From CAVTUU01 sp045804965 (GTDB lineage Bacteria > Chloroflexota > Chloroflexia > Thermomicrobiales > UBA6265): DNA of 64,000 bases. The DNA is taken from positions 62,001 through 126,000 of the forward strand of contig JBJMMD010000025.1 in the NCBI GenBank assembly GCA_045804965.1, read 5' to 3'. The notes below the pieces were generated by a model. It ran no database searches and was not told the DNA's origin. It saw nothing but the letters and a program-made list of their open reading frames with translations. This document shows, piece by piece, positions 51,796 to 59,588 of this stretch. Each line of letters starts with the position of its first letter. Within the stretch, counting starts at the first letter, position 1. Made by a program: the position numbers and the translations under genes.

Positions 51796-52972
51796 ATGGA
51801 ACCCCTAACAACCAGCTATTGAATTGCGCGTTGGCCTCGACATTATTGGTCGCCCACCACCCCGTGTCGAGCGCAATGAGCTTGGACAGGTTCTGGTCCG
51901 CGGTGGGAAGCAATGCGAGTTCTCGCGAGTCGAGCAGCGAGAGCGCATCAGGCGTCACCGGGCCAAGATGAAGCGTCGAAGCCAGCTTCGCCTGCGCCTC
52001 GGCGGAGGTAGCAAAGCGAAGAAAGTCGGCAGCAATATCCACGCGCTCAGCTTCCTTCGCGACGACCCACGCATCGTAAAGCAACAGTCCCTGGCTCCAG
52101 GTCATATCGAATTGCGGTCGATCTCCTCGATTCGACTGGACCCTGAAGTGCCATGCGGGCGTGAAGGCGGTCTTCGCGCTTGAAAGCCATGCCACGGGCT
52201 GTTGCGCACTGTCCCACCACCGGTCCACGATTTTGCCGCTGATCGCCTTTAGGCTTTCAATCGCCGCCGCTCCATCCAGCGGATAGAGTTGATCGGGCGG
52301 CGCCCCGGCTGCGATCAAGGCAAATTCAAAGTTGCCCAGTGCCCCCCGCGGCATCGCCCGGGCGCCCGAAAATCGCAGCGTGTCCCACCACTCCGGCCAA
52401 CTCTGCGGTTCTCCGATGCGAAGCACCGCATCATACCGAAAGGCGCTGACAAGCGCGTACGCGTACGCGGGGATCATGGAGTCAGTCGGCGCGATCGGGG
52501 CGAACCGCGCGCGATCGATAGTCTGGGCCAGCGGTGCTTGTACGTATGCTGAAGCTTCGCCGCTAGCTGCCCAAACAGAATCGACAAGCAGCACGTCAGC
52601 ATAGACGTGTCCGCTCTCAGTGGAGTCGGCGAGCACGGCGTAGTCGGTTTCGTATTCGGCGATGGCGCACCCAGTCGCCGCGCAAAAGGGGTCGAAAATG
52701 GCTGTACGCAGCGCGGCCTGAAGATCGCCGAGAAACGTTGCGACTTTGAGTGTTTGGCCTTGCCACCTCGTTGGTTCGTCGAAGCCGGCGACAGCAATCG
52801 CGGGTGTGCCGGTGGGCGCGATGAGCGTTGGTTTACCGGAGGTAGGTTTAGCCACGGAACCGCCACAGCCCGCGAGCAGCAGGGCTCCTCCCGCGGACGT
52901 CCCGAACAACGCCCGGCGAGAAAACCTCCTTCGTCCGCAATGTTCGTTGTCATCAGATGGGAGTCGCATCAT
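51785..52972 (-). CDS. Polyamine-type ABC substrate-binding lipoprotein, first of a pair
   Basis: This 395-residue protein is a paralogue of the following gene. It has a Tat-type start (RRRFSRRALFGTSAGG), a lipobox LLLAGCGG near residue 36 and the same order of segments (QTLKVATFLGDLQAAL, WPEWWDTLRF, DAWVVAKEAERV). Overall identity between the two is modest, so they probably bind different ligands. The downstream partner follows with an 11-base overlap. It starts at ATG 52972. The upstream 371-base gap contains repeat copy C. Confidence 0.85.
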   Translation of the reverse strand: MMRLPSDDNEHCGRRRFSRRALFGTSAGGALLLAGCGGSVAKPTSGKPTLIAPTGTPAIAVAGFDEPTRWQGQTLKVATFLGDLQAALRTAIFDPFCAATGCAIAEYETDYAVLADSTESGHVYADVLLVDSVWAASGEASAYVQAPLAQTIDRARFAPIAPTDSMIPAYAYALVSAFRYDAVLRIGEPQSWPEWWDTLRFSGARAMPRGALGNFEFALIAAGAPPDQLYPLDGAAAIESLKAISGKIVDRWWDSAQQPVAWLSSAKTAFTPAWHFRVQSNRGDRPQFDMTWSQGLLLYDAWVVAKEAERVDIAADFLRFATSAEAQAKLASTLHLGPVTPDALSLLDSRELALLPTADQNLSKLIALDTGWWATNNVEANAQFNSWLLGVPFEG

Positions 52973-53128
52973 CCCTTCATCGACGCGCTTAACTCAAACG
53001 AAACAAAGTAACTCGGACACCAAATCCCAGCATCTCTCCACCGGGCGCTGGAATGAGACGGCGCCCTTGCCGGCGTGCTCTCCGTCATGTTCAGCGCCCT
53101 CTCTGCGTCATCCTGCGCATTTCCTCCC

Positions 53129-53214
53129 CGTCATTCTGAGCGAAATCGAAGAATCTGTGCCGGCTCAATACACTCTTCACCAGAGCAAGATGCCTCGACT
53201 CCGCTCGGCATGCT
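53129..53214 (+). repeat. Dispersed intergenic repeat, copy C
   Basis: It starts with CATTCTGAGCGAAATCGAAG and ends around ATGCCTCGACTCCGCTCGG. It lies in the 371-base gap (52973-53343) between the divergent binding-protein operon and the M81 peptidase gene. Two weaker look-alikes of the leading motif (GTCATGTTCAGCGC and GTCATCCTGCGC) precede it at about 53085 and 53107. No gene is seen in the gap. Confidence 0.78.
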
Positions 53215-53343
53215 CGATTAGCCGCAAAGCCCCAAGTGTTTCGTTCGTCTTCATATTCCGTTCCACCCCCGCCTGTTGTTAGCCGGGATGCTAGCATTGT
53301 CCGGCCTGAAACGATCCGGTTGAAATCATGTCGGAAGGGTGAA

Positions 53344-54855
53344 ATGAGTCTGCGCATCGCCGTCGCTGGATTTGAGCACGAGACCAATACCTTCGCGTCC
53401 TTCAACACAACATACGACGATTTCGTCCGTCACTGGTTTTACCGAGGCGACTCGATTCGCGAGCTTCGAGACACCAATACCGTGACCGGCGGTTCAGTTG
53501 CGGCAATCGACGCGGACAGCAACCTCGAGATCGTGCCACTCCTCGTCGCCGGCGCGATTCCTGGCGGGACCGTCACTGCCGACGCGGTCGAGCGCATCGA
53601 GGGGGAAATCCTCGATGGTTTGCGCAGAACTGAGCCGGACGCGGTTGCACTTGCCCTCCACGGGGCGATGGTGACTGAGCTCTCGGACGATGGCGAAAGC
53701 CAAACGCTCGGTCGAATCCGCGAGGTCGTGGGGCCGGATGTGCCCATTGTGGCGGTGCTCGACCTCCACGCCAATGTCACCCGCGAAATGGTTCAAGTTG
53801 CCGACGTCCTTCTCCCATACAACACCTATCCGCACACCGACACCGCCGAACGGGGCGCGGAAGCGGTGACGCTCTGTGCTCAGATCGCCAAAGGCGACAT
53901 CCGACCGGCAACCGGGTTCGTCAAACTGCCGATTATGCCGGTGACGCCGAAGCAGTTCTCTGGAGTCGAGCCTACACGCTCGATCATGGCCAAAGCGTTC
54001 GAGATCGAGGGTCGGGACGGCCTGCTCAACGCCGGTGTTTGCTTTGCCTTTGCGTATGCCGACATTCCTCACATTGGCATGGCGGTCACCGTGACGACGG
54101 AAGGCGACCAAAATCAAGCGGGACGGTTAGCCGAGGAGCTTGCGGATTTCATTTGGGACCGGCGCGAGGCATTCCGCCCGAACCTGATGACGGTCGAGGA
54201 GGCGGTTCACGCCGCCATCGAAGAACCGGCGGGACCAGTGGTCCTCGCCGATCTGGGCGATAACCCCGGCGGCGGATCTGCCTGCGACGGGACGGCGCTG
54301 CTTTGGGGACTGCTCGATCTTGGCGCACCGGACGCCGCGTTTGCCTTGATCGCCGATCCGACCGTCGTTGCCGAGGCATTCGCAGTCGGCGTTGGTGGTG
54401 AGCTGGAGACGATGCTCGGCGCCAAAACGGACGATCTCCACGGTTATCCAATCCCGATCACAGCCCGGGTCCACTCCCTCAGCGATGGCCACTTCGTCTA
54501 CGAGGGACCGATGAACCAAGGGGCTGAAGAGTCACTGGGTCGAACCGCGGTGCTCGCTTGCCAAGGGCGCCATGGCAATGTTGTTGAAGTGATCGTCTGT
54601 GAGCACCGCGTCCAGCCTTATGACGCCGCGGTCTTCCGGTCGCAGGGGATCGAGCCGACCGCGAAGGGGATTCTTGTCGTGAAATCGATGGTCCACTTCC
54701 GCAGTGGATTCGGCCCGATCGCGAGCCGGATCATCGAAGTCGATACACCTGGTCTCACATCGATGGACTTGACCCGCTTTCCGTTCAAGCGGTTGAACCG
54801 GCCGTTGTGGCCCCTTGACGACCTCCCCGGGGATTGGCGTTTGACTGTGCAATAA
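53344..54855 (+). CDS. M81 family metallopeptidase (MlrC-like)
   Basis: This 503-residue protein belongs to the MlrC/M81 family, named after microcystin-degrading MlrC, whose members are zinc hydrolases of small peptides. The N-terminal domain has GFEHETNTF with a metal-binding His, then LHGAMVTE and DLHANVT with a conserved His, and NTYPHTDT. The C-terminal domain starts near residue 295 and contains DLGDNPGGGSACDGT. The start at ATG 53344 has GGAAGGG five bases upstream. It is a single gene in this window. Its natural substrate is unknown; breakdown of linear or odd peptides is likely. Confidence 0.9.
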   Translation: MSLRIAVAGFEHETNTFASFNTTYDDFVRHWFYRGDSIRELRDTNTVTGGSVAAIDADSNLEIVPLLVAGAIPGGTVTADAVERIEGEILDGLRRTEPDAVALALHGAMVTELSDDGESQTLGRIREVVGPDVPIVAVLDLHANVTREMVQVADVLLPYNTYPHTDTAERGAEAVTLCAQIAKGDIRPATGFVKLPIMPVTPKQFSGVEPTRSIMAKAFEIEGRDGLLNAGVCFAFAYADIPHIGMAVTVTTEGDQNQAGRLAEELADFIWDRREAFRPNLMTVEEAVHAAIEEPAGPVVLADLGDNPGGGSACDGTALLWGLLDLGAPDAAFALIADPTVVAEAFAVGVGGELETMLGAKTDDLHGYPIPITARVHSLSDGHFVYEGPMNQGAEESLGRTAVLACQGRHGNVVEVIVCEHRVQPYDAAVFRSQGIEPTAKGILVVKSMVHFRSGFGPIASRIIEVDTPGLTSMDLTRFPFKRLNRPLWPLDDLPGDWRLTVQ

Positions 54856-54943
54856 TTGGCGGACGACTGCGCCATGTTTTGAAAGCGGTCGAGCTGTGGT
54901 CGGCGCCGGACTGTCCGCGTCTGCGAAAGGGGAACGCGCCTCT

Positions 54944-55216
54944 ATGGAAACGTACAACGTCTACATGGACGAAACCCCGGCAGGGAGCGAACTGGACGGT
55001 GACGGAGGTGGAGTCGAGGTCGAGTTTCGGGTCGTGCCCAACAGCAGCGACGACGGTGATCCCGAATCGAATGCCGTTCTTGCTGGACTCGATCTCGTCG
55101 ATCTCATCAATTTGCGGGACGCGATTCAGGCGGAAATCGATAACTACGCGCTGATGGCGCTCGAATCTGAAGCCGAGGTTGAGGACATCATCGCCGAAGA
55201 GGACGATCTTCCGTAG
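54944..55216 (+). CDS. Hypothetical acidic protein
   Basis: This 90-residue protein is very acidic, with Asp and Glu spread throughout and clustered at the C-terminus (EVEDIIAEEDDLP). The N-terminus METYNVYMDETPAGSEL may form a beta strand, and a helix with NLRDAIQAEIDNYAL follows. ATG 54944 is chosen; GTG 54896 would add 16 residues. No family is recognised. It lies 88 bases after the M81 gene and could be cotranscribed. An acidic helper or DNA-mimic role is conceivable but unsupported. Confidence 0.55.
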   Translation: METYNVYMDETPAGSELDGDGGGVEVEFRVVPNSSDDGDPESNAVLAGLDLVDLINLRDAIQAEIDNYALMALESEAEVEDIIAEEDDLP

Positions 55217-55437
55217 TCGGGAGCGCTAGAACCGCTCTGATATAATTCCGGGCATCAATAATTTGCTTCACGCGCCCGCGGGCCGACCGATCGCGTTGCT
55301 TCGCGGCTCAATGAGGACCACCATTGACTAATAAATAGTTTCCCCACCCACACGGGCTTTGACCAGCCCAGATTCAGTGCATCGGTCCGTCTCGATCGCG
55401 GCCATGCACACCTGCTCACATCATCGTCGGGGGAAAC
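55217..55437 (+). promoter_or_regulatory. Long leader before the ABC-F gene, with -10 box and a six-codon frame
   Basis: A perfect TATAAT at 55241-55246 has no clear -35 partner. If it is the -10 box, the leader is about 185 bases long. Within it, 55311-55331 is a six-codon frame (ATG to TAA) that could act as a leader peptide. Many ABC-F resistance genes are controlled by attenuation through such leaders, so this is worth noting, but no clear terminator/anti-terminator pair was found. Confidence 0.35.
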
Positions 55438-57051
55438 ATGTTAATCGTCAGTGGCATCTCTCAGCGGTTTGGCGACCGTCTTGTCCTCGATCAAATCTCA
55501 TTTGCACTGAATGCCGGTGAGCGTATCGGACTCGTCGGACCGAACGGCGCCGGCAAATCGACCTTGCTCAACGTGTTAGCTGGACTCGAGACACCCGATC
55601 AAGGCAGCGTCCAGCTCGGTCCTACCGACCGAATCGGTTTTCTGCGTCAGGGTTTCGCTGAGTTGCCCAAGGGCTCGCTGGCTGATCTTCTCGACGATCA
55701 GCTAGACGCTTTGCTGGCCGCGCACGTTGCCCTCGAAGCGGCGACTGCCCGTCTGGAACGCGCTCCCGAGGACGATTCGCTCACCACGTTCGAGCGAGCG
55801 CTGGTGAAGTTCGAGGATAGCGGCGGATATGCAGCTGTGGACGAGCTTGAGGTCATTCTCGGCAAGCTCGGTGTCGGGAACATCGACTTTGGCACACCCT
55901 TACGCGAACTCTCCGGCGGCCAGAAAACGCGAGCCGGCCTCGCAGCACTGCTGGCGAGTCAACCGTCAATCCTGCTTCTCGACGAACCGACGAACCATCT
56001 CGACATCGATGCCCTCGCTTGGTTGGAGCAACTTTTGACGTCCTACCGGGGCGCGATTTTGGTTGTTTCGCACGATCGCGCGTTCCTCGATAAGATTGCG
56101 ACCGGCATCTTCGAGCTCGACGCGAATACCCACCGCCTGACCGCATACCCCGGCAATTACCGCGCCTACCAAGCAGCCAAGCAAGCGGAAGCACGGGCCC
56201 GCGCGGAATCCTATGAGCGGCAACAACGGGAAATCGCCCGTATCGAGCAAGACGTCCGCGCCGTCGCCGGTCACGCGATGAAGACCGAAAAATCGACGCA
56301 AAACGACTACCTGCGCGGCCGTTCCAAGAAGGTGGCCCGCACCGCGAAGGTACGCGAACGGAAGTTGGAGCGGATGCTCGAGTCCACGGAGTGGATCGAC
56401 AAACCGGAACGAACGTGGGGGCTCGCGCTCACCTTTAGCAATGGGGCGGATTCGAGCCGCGATGTCGCGGTCGTCGAGCACGCCTCGGTCGAGCTAGGCG
56501 GACGTCTGATTCTGCTGGACGTCGATTTGCACGTCGCTGCCGGCGATCGGATTGCGGTCACCGGCCCAAATGGCGGGGGCAAGTCGACGCTGATTCGGCT
56601 CTCGATGGGTCTCCTGCCGCCGGCGATTGGCGAGGTCAGGCTTGGGCCAAGTGTCGTTACCGGTCTCTATGCCCAGGAGCAGGAAACGGTCGATCCCAAT
56701 GCCACCGTGCTGGAGCAAGCGCGGGTTATGGCGCCGCTCACTGAGACCGACGCGCGAACCTTCCTCCATCGCTTTCTCTTCGGCGGCGACATGGTGTTTC
56801 AGCGGGCCGCCGAGCTGTCGTATGGGGAGCGGGCGCGGCTGGCGCTCGCCCTGCTCGTGCTGAAAGGGGCGAACTTCCTGTTGCTCGACGAGCCGTTGAA
56901 TCACCTCGACCTTATATCGCGCGAACGGTTTGAAGAGGCGCTCGCGCAATTCGACGGCACGCTACTGATCGTGCTACATGACCGCTACGCGATCGAGCGC
57001 ATCGCGAATCGCGTCATCGAGGTTCGCGATGGCCGCTTAAAGGAAAGTTAG
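55438..57051 (+). CDS. ABC-F family ATPase
   Basis: This 537-residue soluble protein has two ABC ATPase domains in one chain and no membrane part, the ABC-F plan. Such proteins act on ribosomes, either in antibiotic protection or in translation quality control. Domain 1 has GPNGAGKST near residue 35 and LSGGQKTRAGLAALL with LLLDEPTNHLD. Domain 2 has GPNGGGKST near residue 376 and LSYGERARLALALL with LLLDEPLNHLD. The interdomain linker (about 240-330) is charged and helical. A strong GGGGGA site precedes the ATG. Resistance versus housekeeping cannot be told by eye. Confidence 0.93.
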   Translation: MLIVSGISQRFGDRLVLDQISFALNAGERIGLVGPNGAGKSTLLNVLAGLETPDQGSVQLGPTDRIGFLRQGFAELPKGSLADLLDDQLDALLAAHVALEAATARLERAPEDDSLTTFERALVKFEDSGGYAAVDELEVILGKLGVGNIDFGTPLRELSGGQKTRAGLAALLASQPSILLLDEPTNHLDIDALAWLEQLLTSYRGAILVVSHDRAFLDKIATGIFELDANTHRLTAYPGNYRAYQAAKQAEARARAESYERQQREIARIEQDVRAVAGHAMKTEKSTQNDYLRGRSKKVARTAKVRERKLERMLESTEWIDKPERTWGLALTFSNGADSSRDVAVVEHASVELGGRLILLDVDLHVAAGDRIAVTGPNGGGKSTLIRLSMGLLPPAIGEVRLGPSVVTGLYAQEQETVDPNATVLEQARVMAPLTETDARTFLHRFLFGGDMVFQRAAELSYGERARLALALLVLKGANFLLLDEPLNHLDLISRERFEEALAQFDGTLLIVLHDRYAIERIANRVIEVRDGRLKES

Positions 57052-57177
57052 CCTTCACCGGAGGAGATTCCTCGCACGAACCGACCGGTTTCTGTCAAAC
57101 TAGACAGTATCACTCGCTATTTGGTCGCGGTCATTGTCGATCGCGGCGGTTTTCGATTGCGGTAAGGGGAGCGTCGC

Positions 57178-57342
57178 GTGCGGACAAGCGGTTTAGGATG
57201 GCGAATCGTGGCGGGCGGAACGCTTGCGCTGATCTTCGGATTTTCAGCGTGGGCGAACAATGTGGGCCCATTCTGGTTCGGTCTTGCGCTGATGATTGGC
57301 GGCGCGATCGCGATGGTGATTGGGCGCCAAACCCGGGTTTAA
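57178..57342 (+). CDS. Small membrane protein, 54 residues
   Basis: This frame of 54 residues starts at GTG 57178 and has AAGGGGAG six bases upstream, a strong ribosome site. It encodes two clear membrane segments (IVAGGTLALIFGFSAWA and FWFGLALMIGGAIAMVIG), separated by a short loop with two Asn. The last residues are basic (GRQTRV). It lies between the ABC-F gene and the convergent methyltransferase, which ends only three bases later. No family is recognised. The ribosome site plus the two hydrophobic helices make it likely to be real. Confidence 0.65.
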   Translation: MRTSGLGWRIVAGGTLALIFGFSAWANNVGPFWFGLALMIGGAIAMVIGRQTRV

Positions 57343-57345
57343 CCG

Positions 57346-58074
57346 CTACCGGAGTGGGCGGCGACCGCCAAACACCGCTAGTTCAAAGACCTTGAAAAAG
57401 CAATCGACATCGGCATAGCCAATTTCTCGTAACCATCGATTTTGATCTTCGACCGGTGCGAGGAGATTAGCCGCCTTGTCCGGTCGCCGAACATATTCGT
57501 TCGCAACTTCCTCTCTCGATTTCGTCCCGCCTCGATTTCCAGTATACGCAGCGAGCGAATCAACAAAGAGTTCATCCGACATCTCGGAGACGCGTGCGGT
57601 CGCCGGCGCGACATGCTCGACGTTGACGAACATTCCGCCCGGTGCGAGCAGATCAAAGATCTCTTGATAGACCGCTCGCTTGCGCTCGTCCGGCTGGTGA
57701 TGGATCGCATATCCCGAGACGATCGCATCGAACGGCGAAAAAGCGGTAAGGGCCTCGACCCAAGCAGGTGTGCCGAAATCCGCGTAGATCACGTGACGAG
57801 CTGAATCGCCAAGCCGTTCGCGTGCTGCCGTGAGCATCGAATCCGAGAAGTCGACCAACACGGCTTCCGCGCGCGGAAATCGCGACAGCACGGCCCGCGA
57901 AATTGTGCCGTCGCCCGAGCCGAGATCGAGAAATCGCTGGATTGGGCGATCGGCAGCCGACAGCACGCGGAGCATGATTTCGATTTGATCGGCCGCGTAA
58001 GGAATGCCGCCTCTGATCTCGTTTAAAAACATTTCCGCGAGTTCTTCATTTTGCCAAACGGTGTCGCGAACCAT
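57346..58074 (-). CDS. Class I SAM-dependent methyltransferase
   Basis: This 242-residue protein has the Rossmann methyltransferase fold. Motif I is FLDLGSGDGTISRAV near residue 45, followed by AVLVDFSDSMLTAAR with the acidic residue that binds the ribose of SAM, then the segment FDAIVSGYAIHH in place of motif IV. It resembles UbiE/trans-aconitate-type small-molecule methyltransferases. The substrate cannot be derived. It is the last gene of a minus-strand run that starts with Lrp and LysE, 14 bases behind LysE, and may be cotranscribed with them. Confidence 0.88.
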   Translation of the reverse strand: MVRDTVWQNEELAEMFLNEIRGGIPYAADQIEIMLRVLSAADRPIQRFLDLGSGDGTISRAVLSRFPRAEAVLVDFSDSMLTAARERLGDSARHVIYADFGTPAWVEALTAFSPFDAIVSGYAIHHQPDERKRAVYQEIFDLLAPGGMFVNVEHVAPATARVSEMSDELFVDSLAAYTGNRGGTKSREEVANEYVRRPDKAANLLAPVEDQNRWLREIGYADVDCFFKVFELAVFGGRRPLR

Positions 58075-58088
58075 GGTTATCCTTTGTG

Positions 58089-58706
58089 TTATGCCACTAA
58101 GCTCACCAGCGCCAAACTACCAAAACCGAGAATCACCGCGCCACTTAGCCGGTTCACCCAGGTCAATTGGGGCGGACCGAACCGCAAGCGCAATTTTCCC
58201 ATACCGAGCGCTAATATGAGCCACCAGAGGGCAGAGCCGAGAAAGACGCCAAGAACCAGGCTGACGGAGCCAAGCCCTGGTTCGGCGACGCCAAACCCCG
58301 CAAAGATCGCGGCGAACGAAATGATCGTCGTCGGATTCGTCAGCGTCAATCCGAAGGTCGAACAATAGTCGCCTATCCACCCGGTGCTTTCCGCGGTTGC
58401 ATTTGCCGGGTCGCCGCTCCACGCTCGCGATTTGAGCGTCTTGATGCCCAAGTAGCAGAGGAAGAGCCCACCGACGAGGCGAATCCACGATTGAGAGTCG
58501 ACGAGGAGACTCGAGATCGATGTTAGACCGAATGCGGCGATGGACGCGAAGCACGCGTCGGCAGTCGCCACGCCGAGCCCGGATATGAACCCGACCGCGC
58601 TGCCGCGAATGAGGGTGCGCCGAATGCAGAGCACACCCATCGGTCCGATCGGCGCCGCGACCGAAAGGCCGATGATGATTCCGCGCGGGAACAGGCCGAT
58701 TTCCAT
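58089..58706 (-). CDS. LysE family amino acid exporter
   Basis: This 205-residue membrane protein has the six-helix plan of the LysE/RhtB exporters. The first helix contains GLSVAAPIGPMGVLCIRRTL, the conserved early part of the family. It exports an amino acid or similar solute using the membrane potential. The gene lies three bases behind the stop of an Lrp/AsnC regulator, so the two are cotranscribed, and the regulator likely senses the exported amino acid. The 3' neighbour is the methyltransferase. Confidence 0.9.
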   Translation of the reverse strand: MEIGLFPRGIIIGLSVAAPIGPMGVLCIRRTLIRGSAVGFISGLGVATADACFASIAAFGLTSISSLLVDSQSWIRLVGGLFLCYLGIKTLKSRAWSGDPANATAESTGWIGDYCSTFGLTLTNPTTIISFAAIFAGFGVAEPGLGSVSLVLGVFLGSALWWLILALGMGKLRLRFGPPQLTWVNRLSGAVILGFGSLALVSLVA

Positions 58707-58709
58707 GCC

Positions 58710-59171
58710 CTACGATCGTTCGATTTGGACTGGCAACGCGGTCGTCTCCTTCGGCGTCGAAAGGACAATGGTCGTTTGTGTGCGCACGACGCCCGGCAGT
58801 CGTTTGATGCCGTTTGAAATCAGCGATTCGAGGTGTGCCGTATCTCGGGTTCGGACTTTGAGCAGATAGGAATAGTCGCCGGCGATGTGATGGCACTCTT
58901 GAATTTCCGGCGTGGCGAGAACACCCGCGATGAACGGTGCGTCATGCTCGGGCCGTTCAAGCAACACCTGGATGAAGGAGGTCAACGCGAGTCCAACGGC
59001 AGCCGGTTCGACAATCGCGACGGTCGCGCGAATCGTGCCGCGGGCATACAACTTACGAATCCGCTCATTGACCGCCGAGATCGAGAGCCCAACGGCGGCG
59101 CCAAGTTCCCCGTATGTTAGTCGCCCATCGTTTTGCGAGAGATCGAGCAGGTGAAGATCGATGTCGTCCAT
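58710..59171 (-). CDS. Lrp/AsnC family transcriptional regulator
   Basis: This 153-residue protein has the N-terminal helix-turn-helix of the family (LLDLSQNDGRLTYGELGAAVG at residue 8 onward, with the recognition helix LSISAVNERIRKL) and a C-terminal RAM domain with IQECHHIAGDYSYLLKVRTRD that binds amino acids. It starts at ATG 59171 and is the first gene of the run Lrp-LysE-methyltransferase. It probably regulates the LysE exporter next to it. It is divergent from the aminotransferase gene at 59589, which it may also control. Confidence 0.93.
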   Translation of the reverse strand: MDDIDLHLLDLSQNDGRLTYGELGAAVGLSISAVNERIRKLYARGTIRATVAIVEPAAVGLALTSFIQVLLERPEHDAPFIAGVLATPEIQECHHIAGDYSYLLKVRTRDTAHLESLISNGIKRLPGVVRTQTTIVLSTPKETTALPVQIERS

Positions 59172-59287
59172 GTTATCGCTTGCAGTGTGCGGCAGAGAAG
59201 CTTTTTGCGATGATAAGACGGAATTGTAGTTAATATTGCGGCAAAATGTAACACCAGCGGTAAGATTTACAGATCAGCTAAGGTCTC

Positions 59288-59368
59288 GTGTCAAGCGACG
59301 TCGGGGCATTTGACTCTCGTACGGGCGGTGGTTGGCACTCGAAGATTCGTCGCCTTCGCTCAGAATGG
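59288..59368 (-). repeat. Dispersed intergenic repeat, copy D
   Basis: On the minus strand it begins CATTCTGAGCGAAGGCGACG and ends ATGCCCCGACGTCGCTTGAC. It is the most diverged of the four copies. It lies in the 417-base gap between the divergent lrp and aminotransferase genes. The lrp promoter must lie in the same gap, probably between 59172 and 59285. Nothing else was recognised there. Confidence 0.68.
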
Positions 59369-59588
59369 CGGAGAGGAGCAGGTGCCGAAAATCGCGCATG
59401 TGATAGGAAGAAACGGTACGTCTGCGTCGAGGGCACGCCGCGACCTTCAGTGGCCGGGTCGACCGCTGCCCATTAGTGAGGCGGATCCGACGCTGAAACG
59501 TCGGCGGCTGGATTCGACCCACCGGCCTTCGTTTTGCCGCTTAGAATGCGCACAGAATTCGACGCCGTTGCTCGCGGGAGTCGTGCTT

